Positions 1 to 6,071 of a stretch of DNA of 11,836 bases are shown here, one piece after another (positions within the stretch are counted from its first letter, which is position 1; each line of letters begins with the position of its first letter). The position numbers were made by a program, and so were the translations under genes. Location: contig CBDTXZ010000092.1 of assembly GCA_965364515.1 (NCBI GenBank), forward strand, positions 1-11,836. The letters run 5' to 3'. The notes under the pieces were generated by a model. The model was not told the origin of the DNA. It searched no databases and saw only the letters and a list, made by a program, of their open reading frames with translations. The stretch comes from JAHEDH01 sp965364515. GTDB lineage: Bacteria > Actinomycetota > Acidimicrobiia > Spongiisociales > ZC4RG35.

Positions 1-1249
1 TGTCGTACCCCTGATGGGTGACGAGGCCGATCTTGTCCAACCCGGCCGCAGTCAGTTGATTGACGTAGGTCTGGGCAGTCGTCACCTCGTCGAGGAAGTC
101 GGTCGTGTCGAGCGGCTGCGAAGACACCTTCGTCTTCTGGGCGATGTCGATGCCGATGAAGCCGACCTGCTCATCCCCGAACGTCTCGATGACGAATGGC
201 TGGATGTAATCGGTCGCGGACACGGGCGCGAGCGGGGTTCCCAACTGTGGGACGACATTGGCTGCGAGCACTGGTGTGTCACAAGTGCCTTCCGCCAGGA
301 AGTCGAGGAAGGTGACCAGACCAGCGTCACCCGCATCGAACTCATGGTTGCCGAGGGCAAACATGTCGAAGCACACCTGGTTCATCACGGCAGCGTCGGC
401 CTCTCCGGCGAACAGCGTGTAGAACAGCGTGCCGGTGATGGCATCCCCGGCGTGGACCTTCACGTTGTTTCCGCCGGCATATTCGGCCTCGAGTGCCTTG
501 ATGGCCGCCACCACCCGGGCGAAGCCGCCCATCTCGAACTCGACTTCGCCGCCGGGAAGCTCGAGGCCGATGTCATCGCCCTCGATGTTGGAGTGATGGT
601 CGTTGATGTGGAAGATGTTGAGGCTGAAGGTCTCCGGTTCCCCGGCGGCGCGCCAGAGGAACGTGACACCCTGGCCTCTCGTCAACGGATCACCGGGTGA
701 GAACGTCGTCGACGATGTCCCCGTCGTGATGGCGTTGTCGATCATCCACGCGACGGCGTCGGTGTAGAACTCACCAGCGGCAACGTCGGTGAAAGCAGGC
801 GCGGTTGTCGAGGCGACCGATCCGTAGGCGCGCCACAGGATCGTCGAGAACTCGGCGCGGGTGATCGTGGCGTCCGGCGAGAACGTGGTTGCGGACGTTC
901 CGATCACGACTCCGATGCTCGACGCCCATCTGACCGCCCGCTCGTAGTAGATCCCGACGGGCACGTCATCGAAGGCGACGGCCGACGACCCGGCTGTCGG
1001 CGAACCGAACGATCGCCACAACAACGTCGTGGCGTCGGCTCTCGTCAGCGCGTCCTCGGGACCGAAGCTCTCTCCGTCTACCCCGTTCGAGAACCCTCGC
1101 GTTCCCGCCCAGAGGACGGCATCGGCGTAGTAGTACTGCTGGGACACGTCATCGAAGACGAGTTCGCTGTAGTCGCGCGCCTCCTGGGCAAATGCCGCAG
1201 TCGACAGAGTCATGAGCGCCGCAAGTACTGCGACGAGTAGGCGTTTCAC
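1..1249 (-). CDS. Exported SLH-domain 5'-nucleotidase/metallophosphatase, C-terminus cut by window edge
   Basis: Likely a cell-surface calcineurin-like phosphoesterase that hydrolyses nucleotides or related phosphate esters. 416 codons are present and the 3' end is outside the window. The GTG start at 1249 is chosen because AGGGAG (1255-1260) sits 5 bases upstream. Residues 1-21 form a Sec signal peptide with a plausible cleavage after AFA (19-21). Three S-layer homology repeats follow at about 28-83, 91-144 and 150-203, each with an F-x-DV start and an F(S/G)P...TR core. The metallophosphatase begins near 208. Its metal-site motifs are HINDHH (214-219; D217 and H219 are expected ligands), GD (268-269), GNHEFD (300-305) and a THQGYD block (411-416). 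In characterised 5'-nucleotidases a substrate-binding C-terminal domain follows; it would lie beyond the edge. The SLH repeats imply anchoring to cell-wall polymers. Family assignment is firm; the substrate is not known. Confidence 0.9.
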   Translation of the reverse strand, partial: MKRLLVAVLAALMTLSTAAFAQEARDYSELVFDDVSQQYYYADAVLWAGTRGFSNGVDGESFGPEDALTRADATTLLWRSFGSPTAGSSAVAFDDVPVGIYYERAVRWASSIGVVIGTSATTFSPDATITRAEFSTILWRAYGSVASTTAPAFTDVAAGEFYTDAVAWMIDNAITTGTSSTTFSPGDPLTRGQGVTFLWRAAGEPETFSLNIFHINDHHSNIEGDDIGLELPGGEVEFEMGGFARVVAAIKALEAEYAGGNNVKVHAGDAITGTLFYTLFAGEADAAVMNQVCFDMFALGNHEFDAGDAGLVTFLDFLAEGTCDTPVLAANVVPQLGTPLAPVSATDYIQPFVIETFGDEQVGFIGIDIAQKTKVSSQPLDTTDFLDEVTTAQTYVNQLTAAGLDKIGLVTHQGYD

Positions 1250-1368
1250 GTGTTCTCCCTCTTTCGCCTCGTGCGAAACCTATCGCATCTCGTTGAGACT
1301 CGAAGGTTCGAAAGGCCTTTTTCAGAGGGAGCTGGACAGCGGCTCGTTTCGACGACGCGCCGGTGCGG
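1250..1368. other. Intergenic gap between pirin and the SLH nucleotidase
   Basis: This 119-base gap carries no gene I can support. It holds the perfect 10-base palindrome AAAGGCCTTT (1311-1320). It also holds a small inverted repeat, TTTCG (1262-1266) with CGAAA (1274-1278), just upstream of the nucleotidase ribosome-binding site. A weak minus-strand promoter is conceivable (TTCGAG, 16 bases, TAGGTT), which would make the nucleotidase independent of pirin. None of these is strong enough to call individually. Confidence 0.3.
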
Positions 1369-2391
1369 TCAGTGAACTCTCGGGCGATCCCGGTGTTCGA
1401 CCTTGCCGTCGGCGTGGAGCGCGAAACGTCCTTCGGATCGATCGTGCACCGGGGCGGGGCCCGACCATGGCCAGCCGCCGAACTGGGTCCTGCGGTAGTC
1501 CATCAGGGCTGTCTGGATCTCGTCTGAGGTGTTCATGACGAACGGGCCCATCTGGATGACCGGAGCCCCGATGGGGCGACCCTGGAGCAGCAGGAATTCG
1601 GCGGGCTCGGAACCGGCGTTGTGGATCTCGGCGGGGAGATGCGACGCGAGCCTGAGTCCGACGTCCGAGCGGACCGCCTGGTCTGCGACGGTGATCGCCG
1701 AACCCGAGTAGCAGTGCAGCATGCGGTTCAGGCCTTCGGAGTGGGCGGGCATCGTCCAGGTGCCGCCCGGCTCGACGCGGATCACCCAGATCGCCATCTC
1801 CGACGTCGGGTCTGACGCCCAGGAGTTGGGTGGCGGAGCGGGTGCGTCGTGGCCGTCGAGTGACCCAGCGATCACGTCGACCGTGGCGCCACCCGACTCG
1901 ACCGTGGGGATCTCCTCGTTCCAGAGCATCCCGAAGTGGGCATCGACCATCTTCGACTTGGGAGGGAGGTTGAGCCAGATCTGGAAGAGATGAAGCGTGT
2001 TCGGGCCTTCGGTGTCGATCAACGGGAACATCTCGGAGTGTTGAATCCCCGAGCCCGTGGTCAGCCATTGCACGTCACCCTCGCCGTAGCGGGCGGTGGC
2101 ACCCAGCGAGTCGGAGTGATCGACGTACCCGCGCCGGACGACCGTGACGGTCTCGAAACCGCGGTGGGGATGCTGAGGGAAGCCAGGGACGCGATCGCCG
2201 TGATACATCGACCAGCCGTCCTTGTAGGAGAAGTCCATGCCGATCCGGCGTCCGGTCAGTGGCGCCGCCGGACCCTGCTCGGCGTTGCCGGCGGGATACC
2301 GGTCGAGGTGGTGGACCGTGAAGATGAACGGATCGAGACCGGCCCACGGGAAGTCGAGCTGGACTACTTCGAGAATGGGTGACTCTGACAT
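1369..2391 (-). CDS. Pirin family protein (cupin, putative quercetinase-like)
   Basis: A two-cupin pirin of 340 residues, somewhat longer than the usual 230-300. The start is the ATG at 2391 because GGAG (2398-2401) lies 6 bases upstream. The reading frame stays open 15 codons further, to 2436, but that extension has no ribosome-binding site and does not look like pirin. The N-terminal cupin has the family signature HPHRGFETVT (residues 74-83) and GIQHSEM (115-121). H74, H76, H118 and E120 correspond to the metal ligands of characterised pirins. Some bacterial pirins have quercetin 2,3-dioxygenase activity and others bind regulatory partners, so the role here is open. The gene lies 66 bases downstream of the VOC gene on the same strand and may be the last cistron of an ACT-VOC-pirin unit. 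Family assignment is firm; function is inferred. Confidence 0.93.
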   Translation of the reverse strand: MSESPILEVVQLDFPWAGLDPFIFTVHHLDRYPAGNAEQGPAAPLTGRRIGMDFSYKDGWSMYHGDRVPGFPQHPHRGFETVTVVRRGYVDHSDSLGATARYGEGDVQWLTTGSGIQHSEMFPLIDTEGPNTLHLFQIWLNLPPKSKMVDAHFGMLWNEEIPTVESGGATVDVIAGSLDGHDAPAPPPNSWASDPTSEMAIWVIRVEPGGTWTMPAHSEGLNRMLHCYSGSAITVADQAVRSDVGLRLASHLPAEIHNAGSEPAEFLLLQGRPIGAPVIQMGPFVMNTSDEIQTALMDYRRTQFGGWPWSGPAPVHDRSEGRFALHADGKVEHRDRPRVH

Positions 2392-2457
2392 GTTGGGCTC
2401 CAGAAGTTGCGCGGTGCAATCATCGTATCGCAGCACACAACCGATGCCACATGGAGA

Positions 2458-2826
2458 CTATTCCCCCGACTGAGCCTCCATCACGTCGAACACGTTGCCC
2501 TCGGGATCGCTACACGTCCGCCACTTGAAGCCCTGCCACTCGTGCAGGCCGTCGACTCCGCCTCCCAACGCCTCGACACGCTTCTCCAGTGCCGGGAGGT
2601 CCTCGACCACGAGATCGAGATGGAGCCGGTTCTTGCCGCTGCGGGATTCCGGCACTCGCTGCAGCCACACCGAGACCGAACCGGGGCGTTGGATGAAGCC
2701 GAACGGCTCGTGCAGTTCACCTGCCATACCGAGCAGCTCCGTCCAGAACCCGAGCATTCCCTCGAGATCGACGCAATCGATGGTCACGGCGATCAGCCGC
2801 GGGGTGTTCTCCGTCCCATCGGTCAC
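2458..2826 (-). CDS. VOC-superfamily (glyoxalase-like) protein
   Basis: A 122-residue single-domain vicinal-oxygen-chelate protein with two beta-alpha-beta-beta-beta modules. The first module is visible around residues 12-58 (ITIDCVDL-like start, GFWTELLGM helix). The second runs from about 67 to 117 (RLHLDLVVEDL, then KRVEALGG). It ends in the characteristic DPEGNVFDV motif (108-116), as in the Glyoxalase_6-like group. H69 is a plausible metal ligand. VOC proteins include glyoxalases, dioxygenases and antibiotic-binding proteins, and nothing here fixes the substrate. The start is a GTG at 2826, 2 bases after the stop of the ACT gene. GGAGG inside the end of the ACT gene lies 7 bases upstream, so the two are almost certainly co-transcribed and translationally coupled. 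Confidence 0.88.
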   Translation of the reverse strand: MTDGTENTPRLIAVTIDCVDLEGMLGFWTELLGMAGELHEPFGFIQRPGSVSVWLQRVPESRSGKNRLHLDLVVEDLPALEKRVEALGGGVDGLHEWQGFKWRTCSDPEGNVFDVMEAQSGE

Positions 2827-2828
2827 GA

Positions 2829-3203
2829 TCAGCCCTCCAGAGCTCTGCGCAGGCCCTCGAGGTCGTTGGCGCCGAACACGACCCGGTTGCGGGTCGCGAC
2901 ATAGAGGAGATCGATGTTGATGCCGGCATGCGCGACCTTCCGCGCCATGTCCGCCAACTCTCCGGGGATGTCGTGCGCTTCGACCACCACGACCTCTCGT
3001 TCACCGGTGACCGCCAGGTTGCTGATCGCCAGCGCGTGTTTCACCGGCTCGGAGTGCGGAACCAGGATGTGCAGCTCGGCGATCTCGGCCGGGCCGGTAC
3101 AGGTGGCGGCGCTGATGTTCACTCCGGCATCGCTGACCGCTGCAGCCACGCGCTCGAGGGCTCCAGGTTCGTTGGGGATCTCGATCTTCAGGTCGTAGGC
3201 CAT
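2829..3203 (-). CDS. Tandem ACT-domain protein (small amino-acid-binding regulator-like)
   Basis: A 124-residue protein made almost entirely of two ACT domains. The first covers about residues 3-62 (IPNEPGALERVAAAVSDAGVNI), the second about 69-124 (EAHDIPGELADMARKVAHAGINI). Each keeps the glycine between the first strand and helix (EPGAL, IPGEL) that usually lines the ligand pocket. There is no catalytic domain, so it resembles stand-alone ACT proteins presumed to sense amino acids or similar small ligands; this role is inferred. The ATG at 3203 follows a purine-rich GAGAGAGGG stretch 8 bases upstream. Its stop is 2 bases from the VOC start. It is probably the first gene of an ACT-VOC(-pirin) operon, separated from the upstream regulator by a 78-base gap with a palindrome and a hairpin. 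Confidence 0.87.
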   Translation of the reverse strand: MAYDLKIEIPNEPGALERVAAAVSDAGVNISAATCTGPAEIAELHILVPHSEPVKHALAISNLAVTGEREVVVVEAHDIPGELADMARKVAHAGINIDLLYVATRNRVVFGANDLEGLRRALEG

Positions 3204-3222
3204 GTGGTCATCCCTCTCTCAT

Positions 3223-3233
3223 CGGTGTCACCG
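3223..3233. promoter_or_regulatory. Short perfect palindrome upstream of the ACT gene (candidate operator)
   Basis: CGGTG-T-CACCG reads the same on both strands. It lies 20 bases upstream of the ACT-gene start, where it would overlap the promoter or early leader. It could be a binding site for a dimeric regulator. An 11-base palindrome can arise by chance in GC-rich DNA, so confidence is low. Confidence 0.25.
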
Positions 3234-3237
3234 CCAT

Positions 3238-3259
3238 CCTGGCGCGCCGATCGGCCAGG
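3238..3259 (-). terminator. Hairpin after the MmyB-like regulator gene (possible terminator)
   Basis: CCTGGC (3238-3243) and GCCAGG (3254-3259) form a 6-bp stem with a 10-base loop, 22 bases downstream of the regulator stop codon on the minus strand. There is no U-tract, which is common for actinobacterial terminators but weakens the call. If real, it separates the regulator from the ACT-VOC-pirin unit. Confidence 0.35.
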
Positions 3260-3281
3260 GGTCGTCTGGATCCGGCTGAAT

Positions 3282-4070
3282 TCAGGCGGGGTTCTCGACG
3301 AACCGCCGCCACGCCGCGTCTGATCGCTCGTCGGCGGGCCAGAACGTCTCGATTCGGAGTTCGGAGACGGTCACGTCGAGCGGCGCATCGATCGTGGCGA
3401 TGGTGGTGAAGAGGTCGAATCGATGGTCACCGATCTCGTATCGCAGCGGCAGGAGCAGGTCACCCGGAGCCGAGCTCGGATCGTCGTCGAGCGATGCGTA
3501 CCCGCGCACCTCGCTCAGGAGCGATGCCAGATCTGGGCGGCCGGGCGATCTCACGACATCGCGCTCCAGCCCTGCCATGAGCACCGGCCCGACCGAATCC
3601 CAGTTCACGATGAAGCGCCGGAGCCCGCTCGGGTGAAAAGTCGCGCGCATCAGATTCAGCGTGCCGTCCCGAACGATCTCCCCAGGGTCGAGCAGTCGTC
3701 CTGCCATCACCTGCGCGGGTCCGTTGGAGGCCACGAGGTTCCAGGCGCCGTCAACCACGACCGCCATGTAGGGAGTGTGGGCATCCACGACGAACTGGAG
3801 TGCCGGCAACAGTCCGGGGAGGTCGTCTGGATCGGTCTCGGGGTGAGTCGCGGCATGTCCTGCGGCGATCAACATCGCATTCTGCTCCCGAAGCGGAACG
3901 TCGAGCACTGTCCCGAGATGCTGAACCAGCTCACGACTCGGCCTCGACCTGCCCGTCTCGATGAAGCTGATATGACGCTGAGAAACGTCTGCGGCAACCC
4001 CGAGGGCAAGCTGGCTCATGCCCCGACGCTTCCTCCACAACCGCAGGTGATCGCCGAACTCGGAGGGCAT
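3282..4070 (-). CDS. MmyB-like XRE-family transcriptional regulator
   Basis: A 262-residue DNA-binding regulator. The N-terminal helix-turn-helix covers about residues 6-60, with the MSQLALGVAADVSQRHISFIETGRSRPSR region containing the recognition helix. From about residue 95 a PAS-like MmyB ligand-binding domain follows (MAVVVDGAWNLVASNGPA, LNLMRATFHPSGLRRFIVNW, and a C-terminal LRIETFWPADERSDAAW block). Structural work on this family found a fatty-acid-like ligand; the natural signal here is unknown. I start at the ATG at 4070. A GTG two codons upstream (4076) is equally possible, and neither has a clear ribosome-binding site. It is divergent from the membrane protein/SRPBCC genes and may control them and itself through the 4077-4167 gap. 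That control is inferred from position. Confidence 0.92.
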   Translation of the reverse strand: MPSEFGDHLRLWRKRRGMSQLALGVAADVSQRHISFIETGRSRPSRELVQHLGTVLDVPLREQNAMLIAAGHAATHPETDPDDLPGLLPALQFVVDAHTPYMAVVVDGAWNLVASNGPAQVMAGRLLDPGEIVRDGTLNLMRATFHPSGLRRFIVNWDSVGPVLMAGLERDVVRSPGRPDLASLLSEVRGYASLDDDPSSAPGDLLLPLRYEIGDHRFDLFTTIATIDAPLDVTVSELRIETFWPADERSDAAWRRFVENPA

Positions 4071-4103
4071 GCCCACACGATACGAACATCACATCATCAG
4101 CGC

Positions 4104-4136
4104 CATTACCTCACGCATCATTGCGTTCATTACCTC
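4104..4136. repeat. 9-base direct repeat in the divergent regulatory gap
   Basis: CATTACCTC occurs at 4104-4112 and again at 4128-4136, with a 24-base period. Read on the other strand it is GAGGTAATG twice. It lies between the MmyB-like regulator and the divergent membrane-protein gene, so a tandem operator is one explanation. The second copy also forms the anti-ribosome-binding arm of the hairpin at 4131-4164, so the repeat may instead have an RNA role. Confidence 0.4.
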
Positions 4137-4164
4137 CATCCCCGATCGTGGGGGCCAGGAGGTA
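4131..4164 (+). promoter_or_regulatory. Possible RNA hairpin masking the ribosome-binding site of the membrane-protein gene
   Basis: TACCTCC (4131-4137) is a perfect complement of GGAGGTA (4158-4164), which contains most of the ribosome-binding site AGGAGG (4157-4162). CCCC (4140-4143) can pair with GGGG (4151-4154) inside the loop and strengthen the fold. If transcription starts upstream of 4131, the mRNA could hide its own ribosome-binding site. If it starts later, the arm is not transcribed and the match means nothing. The promoter is not identifiable. Confidence 0.35.
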
Positions 4165-4167
4165 CAC

Positions 4168-4536
4168 ATGACAACAATGCTCAAAGGCGCCCTCGTGGCC
4201 AACGCCGTGTTCAGCGGGACGACCGGGATCGGCGCGATCGTTCTCGCCGGTCTGCTGGCGGAGTCGCTGGGGCCGCCCGCCTGGTCTCTGCGCGCACTCG
4301 GTGTCGGACTCATCGGGTTTGCCGCCATGGTCGCTCGCGAGTCGCTGGCCCCGCAACGTCGGCGGACCCGGCAGATCGTCGCCGCAGACGCGGCCTGGGT
4401 GGCCACCGCAGCCATCATCATCCTGGCTGCTCCCGGCTGGCTGACCGGTACAGGCAGAGCCGTCCTCGCCACAGTCACCGCCTGCGTCGCCCTCCTGGCC
4501 GCTGCGCAATGGCGAGGGCTGGAGGCGTCGACATGA
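4168..4536 (+). CDS. Small four-helix membrane protein of unknown function
   Basis: A 122-residue integral membrane protein with four hydrophobic segments, at about residues 5-28, 38-56, 71-89 and 97-114. A basic cytoplasmic-type loop (RRRTRQ) lies between helices 2 and 3. The start is the ATG at 4168, with an ideal AGGAGG (4157-4162) 5 bases upstream. The frame is open back to 4069, but that part runs through the regulatory gap and is not protein-like. I do not recognise a named family; it resembles small 4-TM proteins with no assigned role. Its stop overlaps the ATG of the next SRPBCC gene (ATGA), so the two are coupled. It diverges from the MmyB-like regulator, which may control it. Confidence 0.8.
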   Translation: MTTMLKGALVANAVFSGTTGIGAIVLAGLLAESLGPPAWSLRALGVGLIGFAAMVARESLAPQRRRTRQIVAADAAWVATAAIIILAAPGWLTGTGRAVLATVTACVALLAAAQWRGLEAST

Positions 4537-4982
4537 CGATGACGATCGAACGGACCCGGGTGATCACCGGCGCAACCGACACCGCCTGGCTGGTGATCTC
4601 GGACATGGCGGGATACGCCGACCATGTCGACGGGCTCGCCACGACCACGGTGAAAGGCTCGGAACTCGGAGCGCTCCGCCGCTGCGTCGACACCTCGGGG
4701 GCCGAATGGCAGGAGACCTGTGTCGCATGGCAGCCGGGCTCGAGCTTCACGGTCGAGGTCGACGTCGCCAGCTACCCGCCCAAGTTCAAAGCGCTCTTCT
4801 CGGCGTTTCGAGGAACCTGGTGGGTGCGTGAGACGGCAGGCGAGACGGCGATCGGCATCCGATTCGAAGCGGAGCTCAGATCCCTGGCCACCGCCATGCG
4901 TGGCACGATCGAACGACGCATCGGCGGCGACCTCGACCGGATCCTCGACAGCTACGCCCGGTCTGTCGCCATGAGCGGATGA
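4533..4982 (+). CDS. SRPBCC-family (START-like lipid/polyketide-binding fold) protein
   Basis: 149 residues with the shape of a single SRPBCC helix-grip domain. There is an early TRVITGATDTAWLVISDMAGYADHVDGL segment (strand, helix, gap). Antiparallel strands follow through the middle (WQETCVAWQPGSSFTVEVD, then GTWWVRETAGETAIGIRFEAEL). A long C-terminal helix ends the protein (about 118-147, IERRIGGDLDRILDSYARSV). The ATG at 4533 overlaps the stop of the membrane-protein gene as ATGA, with GGAGG (4521-4525) 7 bases upstream; this indicates translational coupling. Members of the superfamily bind hydrophobic ligands, act as polyketide cyclases or have no known activity. No catalytic residue can be assigned, so the ligand is unknown. 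It is paired with a second SRPBCC gene directly downstream. Confidence 0.82.
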   Translation: MTMTIERTRVITGATDTAWLVISDMAGYADHVDGLATTTVKGSELGALRRCVDTSGAEWQETCVAWQPGSSFTVEVDVASYPPKFKALFSAFRGTWWVRETAGETAIGIRFEAELRSLATAMRGTIERRIGGDLDRILDSYARSVAMSG

Positions 4983-4995
4983 GTACGCTCGCCGC

Positions 4996-5454
4996 ATGTC
5001 GACGTACCCGGTCCGCCCAGTGACCGTCTCCGAGTACATCCCGGGGCTGGCGAGCGACGTGCTGGCGTTCATCAGCGACACGTGCAACGACCCGCTGTGG
5101 TGCCCGAATGTCGATTCTGCGGAGATGACTTCCGAGGGCGACATCGGCATCGGGTCGACGTTTCGCTACACCCAGCATCTGGACCGGCCCGGGGGCCGAC
5201 GCGTGATCTTCGACGGCGATGTCGAGATCGTCGCTCTCGATACATCGTCGATCAAATGGCGCGTGACAGACCGGTTCCAGGACCGCACCGTCACCTGCGT
5301 CGTCGAATCCTCGGGGAACGGCTCGGTTGTCAGCCAAACCACAGAGGCGGCCTTTCGTCGGCCGCCCGGCGTGGCGCGTTTTGCCTATCCCCTGATGGCG
5401 CGACGGACCCTGAGAGATCAACTTCGTCACCTTCGAGCTCACTTCGAGGCCTGA
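4996..5454 (+). CDS. Second SRPBCC-family protein (polyketide cyclase/START-like)
   Basis: 152 residues, again a single SRPBCC domain. It opens with VSEYIPGLASDVLAFISDTCNDPLWCPNVDSAEM, where the helix-loop with a PxWxP-like turn is typical. A central sheet follows (GSTFRYTQHL, RVIFDGDVEIVALDTSSIKWRVTD, TVTCVVESSGNGSVVSQTTEAAF). The C-terminal helix is RRTLRDQLRHLRAHFEA. The start at 4996 is 13 bases after the previous stop, with no good ribosome-binding site, so it probably depends on read-through translation from upstream. It is clearly different in sequence from the first SRPBCC protein; a recent duplication is unlikely. The ligand is unknown. The downstream neighbour is convergent, with only 13 bases between stop codons. 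Confidence 0.84.
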   Translation: MSTYPVRPVTVSEYIPGLASDVLAFISDTCNDPLWCPNVDSAEMTSEGDIGIGSTFRYTQHLDRPGGRRVIFDGDVEIVALDTSSIKWRVTDRFQDRTVTCVVESSGNGSVVSQTTEAAFRRPPGVARFAYPLMARRTLRDQLRHLRAHFEA

Positions 5455-5459
5455 GCCTC
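5446..5459. terminator. Short hairpin between convergent genes (possible bidirectional terminator)
   Basis: GAGGC (5446-5450), loop CTGA and GCCTC (5455-5459) make a perfect 5-bp stem across the stop codon of the second SRPBCC gene. It is next to the stop of the convergent Ddn-like gene. Position fits a terminator for both genes, but the stem is short and there is no U-tract. Confidence 0.3.
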
Positions 5460-5467
5460 CTCTGCAT

Positions 5468-5992
5468 TCAGGGGTCCGTCGGACTCAGCTCGAAGACCAG
5501 AATCGAGCGATGCCTCGCTCTGGCTCGGTAGGCGGCGAAGCCGGGGTAGGCGGCGATCGCCCTCTCCCAGATCGGCTCCTGGGCATCGGGTTCGAGCTGG
5601 ATGGCCCTCACGGCGGCACTCTTGCCACGCCACGCTGCGATCGCCTCGGGATGCGCGACGAGGTTGTGCACCCAGCCCGGGCTCCGCTCGCCTCCGAAGT
5701 TGGTCCCGAGCACGGCCAGATTCCGCGATGGAGTCGGGATGCCGAGAAGTGGCACCTGTCTGGGCTCCTTCGACCTGGCGCCGGTGGTGGTCAACCAGAG
5801 CACCGGGAGCCCGGCCACCAGTGCGGTCGCAGTCCATCTTCCCGACGTGGCCCACAGCACGAAGCGGTCCACCGGCATCGCCGCCTTGGCTACGACTGCG
5901 TTCACCATCTGGGTGGCGGCGAGCTCCGTCAACCGACGCCTGAATCCGTCTTGCGGCTCGACCTCGTAGCCGAGAGCGTTCATCAACGACAT
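5468..5992 (-). CDS. F420-dependent nitroreductase/quinone reductase family protein (Ddn-like, DUF385)
   Basis: A 174-residue split-barrel flavin/deazaflavin oxidoreductase-like protein of the Ddn group. Characterised members use reduced F420 to reduce quinones or nitroimidazoles, often at the membrane. The family hallmarks are the strand LWLTTTGARSKEPRQVPLLG (residues 65-84) and the F420-binding region GTNFGGERSPGWVHNLVAHPEA (96-117). The N-terminal helix region (about 17-62) is amphipathic to hydrophobic. It is slightly longer than typical members (about 150). The start is ATG 5992; an internal ATG at 5983 (fourth codon) is also possible. It is divergent from the MarR gene across 79 bases, so MarR control is plausible but unproven. 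Its presence implies F420 biosynthesis in the host. Confidence 0.9.
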   Translation of the reverse strand: MSLMNALGYEVEPQDGFRRRLTELAATQMVNAVVAKAAMPVDRFVLWATSGRWTATALVAGLPVLWLTTTGARSKEPRQVPLLGIPTPSRNLAVLGTNFGGERSPGWVHNLVAHPEAIAAWRGKSAAVRAIQLEPDAQEPIWERAIAAYPGFAAYRARARHRSILVFELSPTDP

Positions 5993-6037
5993 GGGCGCGT
6001 GACGATACCTCTGCTGATTTCGCAGCCAGATCGAAGC

Positions 6038-6064
6038 TTTACGAAGTCAACTGTCGCCTGATAC
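6038..6064 (+). promoter_or_regulatory. Possible promoter of a leaderless MarR transcript
   Basis: TTTACG (6038-6043) and TGATAC (6059-6064) could be -35 and -10 elements with a 15-base spacer. The -10 ends 7 bases before the GTG start at 6072, and there is no ribosome-binding site. This is the pattern expected of a leaderless mRNA, which is frequent in actinobacteria. The -35 overlaps a CGAAG direct repeat (6032-6036 and 6042-6046, one helical turn apart) that could be a MarR contact site. Confidence 0.35.
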
Positions 6065-6071
6065 CGTCCGT

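Noticed and set aside
14..700. Plus-strand frame of 228 codons at the left edge
   Set aside because: It lies opposite the SLH nucleotidase, whose metal-binding motifs and SLH repeats are clear on the minus strand.
1322..2068. Second minus-strand frame overlapping pirin
   Set aside because: It is an arginine-rich shadow in another frame of the pirin gene. Pirin has the full metal-ligand signature.
4069..4167. N-terminal extension of the membrane protein in the open frame
   Set aside because: It would read through the divergent regulatory gap and overlap the regulator start. The ATG at 4168 has an ideal ribosome-binding site and is followed at once by the first hydrophobic segment.
3423..4532. 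Long plus-strand upstream extension of the first SRPBCC frame
   Set aside because: It crosses the antisense strand of the MmyB-like gene and the whole membrane-protein gene. The real start is the ATG at 4533, with a good ribosome-binding site and ATGA overlap.
4089..5150. Minus-strand frame of 353 codons opposite the membrane-protein and SRPBCC genes
   Set aside because: There is no recognisable domain and the composition is arginine/alanine/serine-rich. The plus-strand genes have ribosome-binding sites and domain structure.
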